DNA of 64,000 nucleotides from NCBI GenBank assembly GCA_903813345.2, contig CAIIXF020000012.1, positions 34,052,572 through 34,116,571 on the forward strand, given 5' to 3'. Position 1 is the stretch's first letter. Every line of letters begins with the position of its first letter. Both the position numbers and the translations under genes were made by a program. The notes under the pieces were generated by a model. That model was given only the letters and a program-made list of their open reading frames with translations. It did not search any database and was not told the DNA's origin. This document shows, in pieces, positions 21,516 through 33,612 of this stretch. This stretch comes from Owenia fusiformis. Lineage: Eukaryota; Annelida; Polychaeta; Sabellida; Oweniidae.

Positions 21516-24440
21516 AAATGAATTGTCTCTCATAGTTTTGGCTTGAAATGACTTTTTGCAAAAAATCTTGAAATAAGTTACAATTTTACGTATTTTTCAG
21601 TTTTTTCTCATTTTCAGGCCAATTATACGAGAATAAGATGCATAATTTACATAAAAATTATCGTGAGACAGTATCCCGTGATTCCCAGTTGGTAGATTGC
21701 CCCTACATAGCTTGTGTAAGATGGAGCGAGCTGATTTGTAAACTGGCTCTAAGTACGAGCCAGTTTTGAAAAATGAGCGGTGTGTTTTTATTTAACGGAA
21801 ATGCAATGCATAATCTGTTCTGATTTAGTGAACGTGATCTAATTCATCGATATTTTTACTTAGAAAAAAAACTTTCTCTCATAGTTTTGGCTTGAAATGA
21901 CTTTTTGCAAAAAATCCTGAAATAAGTTACAATTTTACGTATTGTTCAGTTTTTTCTCATTTTCATGCAAATCATACGAGAATAAGATGCATAATGCACA
22001 TAGAAATGATCGTGAGACAGTATCCCGTAATCCCCAGTTGCTAGATTGTCCCTACATAGCTTGTGTAAGATGGAGCGAGCTGATTTGTAAACTGGCTCCA
22101 AGTTGGAGCCAGTTTTGAAAAATGAGCGGTGCGTTTTTATAAAACGGAAATGCAATGCATAATCTGTTCTGATTTAGTGAACGTGATCTAATTGAGCGAT
22201 ATTTTTACTTAGAAATTAATTTTCTCTCATAGTTTTGGCTTGAAATGACTTTTTGCAAAAAATCCTGAAATAAGTTACAATTTTACGTATTGTTCAGTTT
22301 TTTCTCATTTTCATGCAAATTATACGAGAATAAGATGCATAATGCACATAGAAATTATCGTGAGACAGTATCCCGTGATCTCCAGTTGCTAGATTGTCCC
22401 TACATAGCTTGTGTAAGATGGAGCCAGCTGATTTGTAAACTGGCTCCAAGTAGGAGCCAGTTTTGAAAAATGAGCGGTGCGTTTTTATTTAACTGAAATG
22501 CAATGCATAATCTGTTCTGATTTAGTGAACGTGATCTAATTCATCGATATTTTTACTTAGAAATAAATTTTCTCTCATAATTTTGGCTTGAAATGACTTT
22601 TTGCAAAAAATCCTGAAATAAGTTACAATTTTACGTATTGTTCAGTTTTTTCTCATTTTCATGCAAATTATACGAGAATAAGATGCATAATGCACATAGA
22701 AATGATCGTGAGACAGTATCCCGTGATTCCCAGTTGCTAGATTGTCCCTACATAGCTTGTGTAAGATGGAGCGAGCTGATTTGTAAACTGGCTCCAAGTT
22801 GGAGCCAGTTTTGAAAAATGAGCGGTGTGTTTTTATTTAACGGAAATGAAATGCATTATCTGTTCTGATTTAGTGAACGTGATCTAATTCATCGATATTT
22901 TTACTTAGAAATTATTTTTCTCTCATAGTTTTGGCTTGAAATGACTTTTTGCAAAAAATCTTTAAATATATTACAATTTTACGTATTGTTCAGTTTTTTC
23001 TCATTTTCATGCAAATTATACGAGAATAAGATGCATAATGCACATAAAAATAATCGTGAGATAGTATTTCGTGATTCCCAGTTACCAGATTGTACCTACA
23101 TAGCATTTGTCATATGGGGCGAGCTGATTTGCAAACTGGCTCCAAGTTGGAGCCAGTTTTGAAAAGTGAGCGGTGCGTTTTTATTAAACGGAAATGCAAT
23201 GCAGAATGCATAATCTATTCTGATTTAATGAATGTGATCTTATTCATCGATATCTGTGCTTAGAATTCAATTTACTGTCATAGTTTTGGCTTGAAATGAC
23301 TTTTTCCCAAAAATCTTGAAATAAGTTACAATTTTACGTATTTTTCAGTTTTTTCTCATTTTCATGCAAATTATACGAGAATAAGATGCATAATGCACAT
23401 AACAATTATCATGAAACAGTATCCCGTGATTCCCAGTTGCTAGATTGCCCCTACACAGCTTGTGTAAGATGGAGCGAGCTGATTTGAAAACTGGCTCCAA
23501 GTTGGAGCCAGTTTTGAAAAATTAGCGGTGCGTTTTTATTAAACGGAAATGCAATGCATAATCTGTTCTGATTTGGTGAACATGATGTAATTCATCGATA
23601 TTTTTACTTAGAATTGATTTTTCTCTCATAGTTTTGGCTTGAAATGACTTTTTGCAAAATCTTTTTAAATATATTACAATTGTATGTATTTTCAGTTTTT
23701 TCTCATTTTCATGCAAATTATACGAGAATAACATGCATAATGCACATAAAAATAATCGCGAGATAGTATTTCGTGATTCCCAGTTACCAGATTGTACCTA
23801 CATAGCATTTGTCATATGGGGCGAGCTGATTTGCAAACTGGCTCCAAGTTGGAGCCAGTTTTGAAAAGTGAGCGGTGCATTTTTATTAAACGGAAATGCA
23901 ATGCATAATCTATTCTGATTTAATGAATGTGATCTTATTCATCGATATCTGTGCTTAGAATTCAATTTACTGTCATAGTTTTGGCTCGAAATGACTTTTT
24001 CCAAAAAATCTTGAAATATGTAATAATTTTTCAGTTTTTTCTCATTTTCATGCAAATTATACGAGAATAAGATGCATAATGCACATAACAATTATCATGA
24101 AACAGTATCCCGCGATTCTCAGTTGCTAGATTGCCCCTACATAGCTTGTGTAAGATGGAGCGAGCTGATTTGCAAACTGGCTCCAAGTTGGAGCCAGTTT
24201 TGCAAAATGAGCGATGCGTTTTTATCAAACAGAAATGCAATGCATAATCTACTCTTATATAACGAACATGATTTAGTTCATCGATATTTTTACTTAGAAT
24301 TAAATTTCCCCCATAGTTTTGGTTTGAAATTACTTTTTGCAAAAAATCTTGCAATATGTCACAATTTTACTTACTTTCATTTTTTTCTCATTTCCATACT
24401 AATTATACGAGAATAAGATGCATAATGCACAACAAAATGA
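21515..24440 (-). repeat. reverse half of the 348-bp unit array
   Basis: The same unit in reverse complement, eight copies. The turn point is at about 21510-21520, where GGCTCCAAGTTG is followed directly by AAATGAATTGTCTCTCATAG. Confidence 0.95.
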
Positions 24441-24447
24441 TTGAGAG

Positions 24448-24620
24448 AGAGAATCTGGCTTTTAAAACTTGGCTCTTGGTAGCTGCAGAAGCCGGCTTCT
24501 GTAAGTCATTCGAAGCCGGTTTTTAAAAGCCGGCTTCTTGGTGACGCCAGAAGCCGGCTTCTGATGTACTGTAGAAGCCGGCTTTAAAAGCCGGCTTTGA
24601 AAGCCGGCTTTGTATATTTG
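24448..24620. repeat. right outer array of AGAAGCCGGCTTCT palindromes
   Basis: Inverted counterpart of 19130-19390, with six or more AAGCCGGCTT-type palindromes, ending at AAAGCCGGCTTTGTATATTT. Confidence 0.85.
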
Positions 24621-24755
24621 CCTTCGACTCTTTCTCAACCAAATGGCTGTCACTTTAGATGGCGGCACATGTAGTTTTTCACATTTCAATCAATATGGGA
24701 TTAACCTGTAAAGTTCAAAGTTTTCTTAAACAAAGGTTATTTCCACGTACCTGTT

Positions 24756-25759
24756 GATTTTTGTTTGTCAGAATTTTACTCTAGTACTTCAAATATGAAA
24801 TCGTTTTTTGATAATATTGAAAAGAAAAGGTGAACCTTGAACAATTCTGGCCGGGCTACTATATTTTTCAACTAGAAAAACAGCAAATCCCAGGAAACAA
24901 AACAGATTTTGATAAAAAACTTGAACTAAATCCACCCACTGATATTTGATTTATCAAAGACTACGTTTTTCAATGAAAAAAGGAAGCCAATTTGACATTT
25001 AACCGCAATCTTAGAAATTCTTCTTGAGGAGAGCTTGTTTGTCTCTAGGCACCAACATACATGTATATCAGCTGTCATCTTCAAAAGTCAGAGTTAATGT
25101 ATCCTTGGGCAACGGCATTTACAATTTGAACTAAACTACGTTCACTAATAGTTGAGTTATCAACGATAACGATATTACAAAATGGCAGTCATTTTGAAAT
25201 TCAGTGGCCATCTTGAAAATCTCTTCTTGAGCAAGACTCCTTTGTCCCAAGGCATTAGTATATAAAATTTGAACCAATTCCATTACTAGTATTTGAGCTA
25301 TCAAAGATTACATTTTTACGAAAATGGTGGCCATTTTGGATTGAGCGGCCACATCGAAAATTCCTTCTTGAGCAGATGTCCTACATCCTTGAGGCATAAG
25401 CCTATAACGTTTTATTCAAATCAGTCGACCGTTATTTGAGGTATCGCTGGGATACACGGACGGCAAAACGGACGAACGAATGGACGGCTTTCCTATATCA
25501 CCCTCGTGAGATAACTACACTTTTATATGCTTACGTGTGTCAGACCCTTTCCTTAATTTGACAAATACTCTCTCGAGGAGTAAATGAGATGAGATGTATT
25601 AAATTTACAACGTTCAAGACCTGTCAGTGTATTAGTGTGTCAGCGTTGTTGTGTCAGTCTTGATTCTCTAGACCCATTGGAAATCGACGATGCGTTGTTG
25701 ACAAAATTGAATGTTATCTGAGTTCGAAATAAATTGTGAGGATCGAAATATTGAAACTG
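24756..25759. other. no gene seen; diverged repeat with GGACGGA tail
   Basis: Two or three tandem diverged units with TTATCAAAGA.TAC.TTTT and AAATGGTGGCCATTTTGGA, ending in CGGACGAACGAATGGACGG. Similar tails are at 31165-31215 and 57510-57560. A common invertebrate dispersed repeat type; no coding capacity. Confidence 0.5.
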
Positions 25760-26017
25760 CTCCTTTTAAACAAACTAGTGCGCATGTATTGTTAGCTACA
25801 CGTCTTTTGACATAAGTAATTAAATGATAAAAATGTTCACCAAAATAGTACATTTTATTTCTATTGTTTTGCAACTATTTATTTCGTTTTATTCAACACA
25901 AGCAATTGAGATGACTTTGCATTGAGTTTTATTAGCACATAAACTGCAAATATATCAAATAATCATGTTTTGTAATGTTACATTTAAACGATGACACGGA
26001 TCTATAAACAAGCAATA

Positions 26018-27662
26018 CACTGTTGCTCATAAATATGGAATATTTTATAGATACGAACTGTTTGATGGAATTTCTACAAAATGATAACATTTTGATGAAA
26101 ATTTGTAATATGTTCTCATTCCCTCATCAGTTTTGCATATAAAACTGATTGGTATGAAAAGTTAAAATATTTATGGTTGATTAAACTTGTATTCACTCAG
26201 GTGACCCCATGACCTCGTGATATTGGTAACTTGAAAGAGGTGTCCAAATCTTAGTTGTAACCATTGTGCACATTTTATAAAACTTTAATTTAGAGTTGGA
26301 AGAGTTTTTAGAAGGCATGCCCCATAAAATAAGCGAAAAAGAGCATGTCAGGTCATAGGGATGGCGCTTTCTGGCATGAAACAAACTGCCATTGCCAGGA
26401 CCCTAGGGGTGTGTCAGTAACAGTCTCTAAAATTTTGCAGTGGTACCAAAGGCACTGGAATATGACTCCAGGTCACAGTAATAGTAGCCCTAGAGAGAAA
26501 AAGGTAAGAAAAGACCACCAACAGCTCGATTTATGTCATCAAAATCACTTTAAGTCAACCAGTAGTCTACGAGATGAATGGCTGTCTCACCTCAAAACCC
26601 GCGTTTCAGAGCTATAGACAACCAGTGATTTCTTTATAACCGATGCAAGGCCATGAGACCTTTAAAGAGACCACAGCTGACTGATCATAACAAAGAAAGG
26701 TGCCGTCAATGGGCTGGAAAGCACCAAAACGTTGGACCTAATCTTTGGTGTCCTATGACAGCGTGTGAAGAAATAAGATGTGTCCTCCACAAAGTTGATA
26801 ATTGTGTTAGTTTCTGTCGTAGACCAGGGGAAAGAGACAATAAGGACACTTACTGATGTAGCAGTCCATGAAGGCGATCCTATTTATATTTGGAGCAGTA
26901 TTAATTACAGAGGTTGTTTGGAGCAGTAATACAGAAATTGCACCCCTTGGTGATTCCCAAGCATTATTTCTTAGTGAATTGACCTTTTGGACCTCCATCA
27001 AGTACCATATGTAAACGGAGTGTTTTGGGGCAACATTCAAATGCAGAGTGATCTTGCTGTTGCGTATGCTACTGGCATCGTGTTGGATTACATCAGGGCA
27101 GGCAATGTGGACCAGCTACCATAGGCACAAAAGTCAGCCAATCAGGCTAATGCAGAGCAAATGTGGGACGACCTTGGTAATGAGATTCGTGACTTGGACC
27201 CCCACCTCAAAATTTAGACACGTTACGCACTGCCCAGATTGAGGAATGGGGCCTTATTTCACTTTGAAAGGTCAGATGTTTCATTCAATGCTGGTCCCGT
27301 AGGGTTGATGCTCTGAGTGCAGCACAAAGAGGACATGACACATATTAGTGCGATAATTGGATAGAGGACACAATCTTCATGACCAGATGTTCATCTTGTT
27401 TGATCTGTTTTACAGGACGATTTGGATCGGGGTATTTTGAAAATGCCAAAATTCTTACCGTACCCCTGTTTAAGTAACAGTAATTTTCCAAACTTAAATG
27501 TTAATATTTTTCTCTAAAAAATGTTGATTTGCAGGTGAAATATGTGGTTATGATATGCCTAGAAAATAAATGTCTGAGCCAACTCCAAATAAATGTTTTC
27601 TTACTCCAAACTTTTAATTCTGAGCTGCCAAATTTAATATTCCATATTTATGAGCAACAGTG
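26018..27662 (+). mobile_element. Tc1-type transposon, inactive
   Basis: TA at 26016-26017 and 27663-27664 flank inverted ends CACTGTTGCTCATAAATATG. The sister site near 53972 has no insert. The inside holds a degraded transposase on the plus strand. Confidence 0.9.
26345..27300 (+). pseudogene. Tc1-like transposase pseudogene
   Basis: Readable pieces in several frames: a helix-turn-helix start (GVSVTVSKILQWYQ), then a catalytic-region piece LDYIRAGNVDQLP near 27085, like the DYLxxxxxDxxPWPxxSPDLNPIEH region. Many frameshifts and stops; inactive. Confidence 0.7.
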
Positions 27663-27663
27663 T

Positions 27664-29054
27664 ATATACAACATTGCGTAGATGACATCTTAACACAGAT
27701 TTTGTTCGGAACAAGTTGGTTGAAAAAATAAAAATTATTTGGAAATCAAATACAGAATAAATAGTTCAGAGGAAAATGCATTTAAGAATGTTAGTTTTCA
27801 TTGACACTTGTGGAAAAGATGTATCTATAACATGATAAATATTTCTTTATGATGCTACATCATTTTATTTACAGTATACATAAAAGTTAAACAAGAAAAA
27901 TAGTAACATTTTTTATAGGTTATTGTTATTTATTTCCATATTATTCAACATAAATATTTACATAGATTGTGAGGGGCCGAGGCTATGTAGCATTATTGGC
28001 CACCCTCTAGAAAGAGAAAAAACATATAATAAATCATTGAGTTGCATATTCGACCTACCTAACAAAAGATGTATTACACTTTTAATATAGGGTAATTTCT
28101 TAGTTAGACGACAAGTTTCGTTTGTGGAAATCCAGGTTGGTACACCATTTAAAAATCGCAGGTTAGTGTGTTTGTAATTTTTTAGTTATACTTGCAAAAA
28201 CGAAATGCCCGTTGCATTTGTTTTGTATCGAACACGATCATTAATAAATATGATTTCTGATAATTATATCTTTACATTTGTGGAATTATAGAATTATGTT
28301 ATTACTGTTCAAGCGAGAGGCAGTTCTGCACATTAGTTATAGCGTATCTACACACCTGTCTAAGTCATGTGTAAATTGATATGGATTTCAATAAGGAGCT
28401 AATTGTATATCCAGCAAATCCCAGCACTTGTCAAATACAGAGGCGGGATAAAGAGCCAATTTATCCGTTTCTAAAATCACTTTATCCCAGTGGAGCAGTG
28501 GTTGGGTGATAAATACCCTTTGCATTCGTTTGACTTCACTTCTTTAAAGAGAGCTTCGTCTTCACTCTTTCAAACTAAAATAAACCTGTGAACTCACCGC
28601 GCCAATCAGTGTTCGTCGGCCAAATTTGACCGACGTTCTATATATGGTCATTCCTTCTGACGTCATCGTTGAGCCCGGAGTTGACCAATGACGTGCGCAC
28701 TTTCCAAAACACTTTATCCCAATCACGCTTGGATAAAATGATTTGGAAATTGTGTTTATCCCAGCGTTACATCAGAATTATTGCGCCTGGATAACATTGG
28801 TTGAGCATTAGCATTCTCTCATGTGTTGGCTAGATTTGTAAAATCAAAGAAGATGGCATCAGGTCATCGCATCTTCTCTACCATGCAATGATATCTTAGC
28901 ATTTGACCCCTACAAAAATTGCCAAGTGCCCTTTGATCCATTATTGATCCTCGCTTGGAAATAAATACTTAAGGAGCAAAATATAATTCCTCAATACATT
29001 GTCTATAAGTTTTTCCCATTTTGAGGTTTAAAACTGTTTGTTAGTAGTATCTAT
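27664..29054. other. 3' flank of the B1 MAM/TSP1 gene, no gene seen
   Basis: Colinear with 53985-55431. It carries a region rich in CTTTATCCCA/GGGATAAAG repeats (28440-28800, an imperfect foldback around GGATAAA motifs), into which the short element at 28508-28690 is inserted. Confidence 0.5.
28508..28690 (+). repeat. insert with TACCCTTTGCATTCG element, copy 3
   Basis: Starts ATACCCTTTGCATTCG and runs to CAATGACGTGCG. The sister B2 reads straight through (GGTTGCGGGATAAACGCACT, near 55030), so about 180 bp are extra here. Only the left 55 bp match the other three copies. Confidence 0.6.
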
Positions 29055-29230
29055 CTAGGTGCAGGTCGGTAAAAGCGTTGAACCTCTGCATTGAACAGTT
29101 TTTGTTTCCATGGCTTTGCCATATTTACATCGATTTATCTTTCTCACTCCAACCTTTACTCCAATGGCATTTGCACATGTTGTGCTGCATGACCCATATG
29201 TCCAGCGTGTCCATGTAGACCATACACAGT
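29055..29230 (-). CDS. TSP1 terminal exon, B1 (29055-29230)
   Basis: Acceptor TTTTAG precedes 29230; stop TAG at 29057-29055. 58 codons with six cysteines, the WSTWTRW motif and CSTTC. Near-identical to 55432-55607. Confidence 0.85.
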
Positions 29231-32200
29231 CTAAAAGAGACAATCCATTTTGCATTAGCCAAGTTAATTGTGTTCAAGATGCCAAGTTAGAAAACATCGT
29301 CTTTCAAGATTTGTTATACCATCTTGATAATTTCAGATGGAGCTCTTTATGCCAAAGGTTTTATTTGTGTGTCTTTCTTACCTTCGTGTCCTCCACCATT
29401 CGACTCCACAAGAGTCACATTGACGTCATCAATAGCAAAGTCTGATGAGTACGAACCCCTGTAAAGGATTACTTGAAAGCGCACTGAGCTAGTACCTCTT
29501 GGTAATAATTCAATGACTTCCATCCACTCGTCCCTACTTTCATGGAAGTGGCCTGCACAATCAAGAAACGTGAAATATAGATCTCATACCAATTGTATGA
29601 CAAACATTTGATGGTTTTAACCCTAATGTCTACTGGGTTCAATCCGCCCCCCCCCCTCTCGATTTTTTCAAGAGTACTTCTTGCAATTTTTGCGCCTCTT
29701 TCTTTTGGCACAAAAAAATTATTGTGAAAGAAAACTGACTATTTATCACAAAATTTCAAAAATGTACAGCCCCTAGGTCACGTTGACCTCGATTTGACCT
29801 ATGTTGACCTAGTTTTTAAAAACAAAACTTTTCAGAAGAGATTATTGACAATGCAAACAATAATGAAACCAGACAAATAATAAAAAATATCGCAGAGGGG
29901 GGGGGGCGACTTAGTGTATAAAAAGTTGCAGACATAAGGGTAAATGCACTCAAATTAACATCAAGAATAGCATCTTTAGATTATTGCTTATGTTACTCAC
30001 TGTCGAACACCACTCACTAACTTTTCAAATAACACCACTCACTAACTTTTCAAATAATACCCTAACAAAAAGTCATTAATTCTCGGGTCGGAAGGTATCG
30101 GATCGGGTAACGAACAACTACTTACCAATTTCGGGTCATGTCAAAACACTAGGGAATATCATATAAGTTATCGTAAAATTCATTTTGTTTCCCGCAAACT
30201 TTTGGTTTGTCTATTTCTTGAATATAAATTACGAAATTACGAAAGGGAAATAGTTTATGGTTCTTCCCGAATGATTTAATGCTTAGTATCTATCATTTCC
30301 CTTTATTAAAGTATAATATGCAGGCTTAAACAGCAAGTCAAAAAAAAATTTCTGACTTGACACGGAATTACCGACCCGACCCCAAAAATATCCGATATGT
30401 GACACTCCTATAAAACATTTTCAAAATGGTTACTCACTAGTCTAATTGTCATCAGACAATGTAATATGCTTCTAAGTAGGCACATATAAAATTTCAACAA
30501 AATCGCACACGCATACATGTAAATGGTGGCCATTTTTTCAAAATGGCCGACTACTCCCCAAAGTGTCATTAGACAGTGTGCCATGCGTATAGTATTCACA
30601 TATCAAATATGAACAAAATCGCTCCACTACTTTTCGATTTATAGTAAAAAACGTAAAAATGTCGGCCATTTTGAAAGATGGCCGCCATCTACCAAAAGTT
30701 TCATTAGACAGTGTGCCATGCTCTTGGTATTCACATACCAAATATGAACAAAATCGCTCCACTACTTTTCGAGGTTATCTTAAAAAATGTAAAAAAGTGT
30801 CATTAGACAGTGAACCATGCTTATAGTATTCACATACCGGATATGAACAAAATCGCTCCACTACTTTTCGAGTTACAGCAAAAATCGTAAAATAGCGTGA
30901 AATGCCGCCATTTCTCAAGATGGCTGCCATGTGCTTCTTGCATTATTAATGTCCTATATAATTTTTCACATATAAAACATATTGCTATTACAGTTTAACA
31001 TATTGCACCTAAAATACTGTAAAATAGGCGCTAAAATGGCCGCCATTTTGAAACGAGCGGTCCTTTTGAAAATTGGCTTTCGAACAGAACTTCTACCCCC
31101 CCCCCCTCCCATAGGGCATATGTGTACGAAATATGAACAAAATCTGGCCAATGTTATTCGAGTTAACCCAGACAGACGGACGGAGGCATTCCTTATATGC
31201 CTCCGACCTTCGTTCGATTGGATAATTATTTCTGTAAACATTACATTTAAATGTAAGTTATGATGTATGAGTATTTTACTTAAATACTATATGAAAAATG
31301 TTTGTAAATTATGAATTTTTAATCTGCAAAAGTATGTGGACACTCATTTGAGCAATGACACTGTTACATCTCTCTCCACTTCATGGATGTCCCTCAATAT
31401 GTGACATTCTATACATTATACATGGTCATGGATGTTAATAGGTTGTTCATTGGTTTATCAGTTTCGTTGGTTTATATGAAGTTTTCCTCAGTGGCTTCTT
31501 ATTCGGTATTCAATAATATGGTTAAAACACACACCAATGTAATTATTATATACGAGGGGTGATTCAAAAGTAATGGACAAAATTTTATAGGCATACTAAA
31601 TTTCAACCAATCAGTCTAATTTTTTCACAGTGAATAGATCAATCAATTCTCTACTTTGTGTCGAATTCTCATTTAAATGCATTTGAAATTGTTTCAGCTA
31701 TGCGTAACCATGGTAACAAGGGTAAGCATGGGTGGAATTGGTTTTTTAATGATAATTGAATGTTTTTGTCATTTTTGCTTGATTTCGTTTTAATGACTCA
31801 ATTACCACACATGATATGTCTAACAAGCATGGTAATGCAATTGTCAAGCAAGACTCACATGCCCATGTGTTTGCTGTTGAGTTCTAAATTCAACAACCAA
31901 TTATGCTATGACATCACAATGATATTTCTAAGAATGATGAGTCACAGTGAGTCAGAAAGTAGATCAGACTCTTAGACTCACACACGTCCAAGAAATGTCT
32001 ACTTTACAACAAATCAAAGTTAAGCAAAGGATTGTTATTGAATATTTGGTAGCTACTGGAGAGACAAGGCAGGCAGTTGTCAAGAAAATAAAAGAGACAC
32101 ATGGAGACAAGGCCTTGTCAAGGCAAGCCATTGAGCGATGGTACAAACACTTTAGTGAAGGGGATACGAGAGTCTTAGATCTAAAGCGATCTGGAAGGCC

Positions 32201-33581
32201 CAAGACTGGCCGCACTGATAACACTATTCACCATGTAGAGTCCATCCTAAATGCAGACAGGAGATTGACACTGAGAGAAATAAGTTCCATTACAGATGTG
32301 TCCTACTCTACAGTACAAAGGATTGTAAAATGCGATCTAAATATGAAATGCTTTTCATATACATCTTGCATTGCAAAATATATTGCACCAGCAAACTTTT
32401 CATTGACAATCCATTTGTTATTATGATGAAAATAGCCTTAAAAATGGATTCCGGGTGTATGCACCATGATCCAAGAGAAGTGCTCTATCTCAAAATGTAT
32501 TTGCATTTAGTTAATAAAATTTTAACATCTAATAGATAATTGATTAATCTTTATTTGTACAAAGTTTCATTCAAATCTGGTAAAGGTAAGCGTGCCTATA
32601 AAATTTTGTCCATTACTTTTGAATCACCCCTCGTACATGTACATTTATATTTTTATATTATGTTTTATATGGACCGTATAATTATTTACAATTATTGAAA
32701 ATTCTTTACCATCAAAAATAAATAAGTGGGCGTTGGACGGTTGTGCAGTAACCTTGAGTATCCCTAGTTGTTGTCCAAATGCGTGATAATAGAAGCTCAG
32801 TGTCTTTGCACCGCCGCTGTAAAACCTTGGAGTATCTATCGTTGCATTGCCGTGACCCGCACGCAGGGCTAGGGTGTTATTAAATGATGCCTCGACAAAC
32901 ATGAATGTATCTGCGTATGTGTTAGAACATATTAATCATTAGATTGTAATATATACTAGTATGAAGTTCTAGCTGCCATATTTTAGTAGACGTCGTATAC
33001 TTTTACCCGCCGAGTATACGATTCATAGGAATTTGGGGTTTTCGTCATATTGTTCATATAATGTTCAATATATATATCGCTGCCTTGAATACGAAACTCT
33101 GGTTTCTTGAATGTCCCTCTGTCCTTCCTCTATAATTTGCCAATTTGACGTCAGAATTCTTTTTATTTGGATAATTCAGAGAACGTCGACACGAGTTAGA
33201 ATGTTTGGGTAGACCAAAACAGCTGAGGGTCCAAAAACGGGAGTTTGAAAATCACAAAATTGTTTTGTAAAGGGAAATATTTATTGTAATATCTTGATAT
33301 GAAATAAATATATCTTTAGAAAAAAATTATTTATTCGATTTGCTTATATGGAATTGGCCTTTGAAGAAAATACAACAAATTCCATTGCTAAATTGTTAAA
33401 CAAGATCGGTTAACTTATCAAATAAATAACTCACCACCACTGTGACCCCCACTTTGAGGTCCTGTCGTAGAAGATGGTGTTCTACCACTATCGCTCCTTT
33501 CCCAATCTCTTTGGTCGTCCTGCCGTTGTAAGAACCCACAGAGGTTTTCAGCATCAAAGTTACAATTTACCAATGTTTTTT
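29055..33581 (-). CDS. MAM domain plus TSP1 repeat, 3' part (B1 copy, 5'-truncated)
   Basis: Extracellular adhesion or receptor-type modules. Exons (minus order): 33435-33581, 32710-32910, 29382-29552 (together one MAM domain) and 29055-29230 (TSP1, ending in TAG). Junction phases are all 1, so modules could be exchanged. The MAM domain starts NCNFDAENLCGF and DWERSDSGRTPSSTTGPQSG, continues DTFMFVEAS and TLSFYYHAFGQQLGILKVTA, and ends YSSDFAIDDVNVT. The last exon codes for CVWSTWTRWTYGSCSTTC ... RKINRC, a thrombospondin type 1 repeat with the WxxW and CSxTC motifs. Similarity to B2 stops about 30 bp upstream of the first exon, so no own 5' exons or signal peptide are visible. Either it is a partial duplicate, or it is reached by splicing from the upstream MAM exon at 62627-62803. 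The 32710 and 29382 exons are separated by a mariner insertion and repeats. Confidence 0.75.
30002..30062. repeat. 25-bp minisatellite, 2 copies (8 in B2)
   Basis: Two copies of CACCACTCACTAACTTTTCA plus AATAA. The sister array at 56428-56628 has eight. Confidence 0.85.
30400..31260. repeat. diverged tandem repeat rich in AAATGGCCGCCATTTT
   Basis: Units of about 140-170 bp with GTGTCATTAGACAGTG, ATGAACAAAATCGCTCCACT and TGGCCGCCAT, ending in a CCAGACAGACGGACGG tail at about 31165. Two middle units are missing from B2 (junction near 57130). Confidence 0.75.
31553..32633 (+). mobile_element. mariner element with internal deletion, 1081 bp
   Basis: TA at 31551-31552 and 32634-32635 flank perfectly matching 41-bp inverted ends (CGAGGGGTGATTCAAAAGTA at the outside). 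Perfect ends suggest a young copy. The B2 site near 57905 is empty. It keeps only the N-terminal part of a transposase. Confidence 0.93.
31986..32340 (+). pseudogene. mariner transposase, DNA-binding part only
   Basis: The open frame 31947-32426 codes for a paired helix-turn-helix region: KKIKETHGDKALSRQAIERW, YKHFSEGD, LKRSGRPKTGRTD, DRRLTLREISSITDVSYSTV. These match mariner (HTH_48-type) DNA-binding domains. The catalytic DD34D part is gone, so it could at most be a binding-only fragment. Confidence 0.8.
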
Positions 33582-33612
33582 CTACCAATGATAATTGACA
33601 TAATGCAATATC

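Larger units (their letters stand above)
19085..24650. mobile_element. 5.5-kb foldback-type element: nested palindromic arrays
   Basis: Two outer arrays of the palindrome AGAAGCCGGCTTCT and variants (about 19130-19390 and 24448-24615) enclose about 348-bp units. Six full units plus one partial run forward (19430-21510) and eight run in reverse (21515-24440). Each unit carries its own hairpin, CTGGCTCCAACTTGGAGCCAG (written with a short loop), at about 19527, 19873, 20219, 20572, 20814 and 21150, then 21743, 22094, 22441, 22790, 23136, 23489, 23837 and 24180. CGAAGGCAAA near 19118 and TTTGCCTTCG near 24617 mark the inverted ends. The layout (short outer repeats, longer inner repeats, inverted halves) resembles Foldback/TU-type elements. 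The sister locus at about 39585-39625 lacks it. Confidence 0.85.
13975..24755. repeat. segment A: diverged duplicate of 36735-39710
   Basis: Colinear similarity begins in the last cyclase intron (AGAGGAGTCAAAAT shared), covers the last cyclase exon, its 3' flank, the three exons of the secreted-protein gene and its upstream region, and ends near the shared CACGTACCTGTT at about 24755/39710. Segment A is much longer because of insertions at 15491-17024, 17331-18066 and about 19085-24650, none of which is in the sister. Confidence 0.9.
25760..33612. repeat. segment B1: diverged duplicate of 53695-60666
   Basis: Colinear similarity starts at TTAAACAAA near 25760/53695 and ends about 30 bp upstream of the MAM exon acceptor (shared GATAATTGACATAATGCAA, 33612/60666). 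It holds the same four exons in the same order. Insertions private to B1: 26018-27662, about 28508-28690 and 31553-32633. Confidence 0.9.

Noticed and set aside
19432-24354. Recurring open frames of 69-114 codons with HFRSIKTHRSFFKTGSNLEP
   Set aside because: They come from the 348-bp unit and are broken in other units; no start context or family match, and selection for coding is not apparent.
29110-29445. 111-codon plus-strand frame opposite the TSP1 exon
   Set aside because: Shadow of the minus-strand exon, whose cysteine pattern and splice site fit the TSP1 family.
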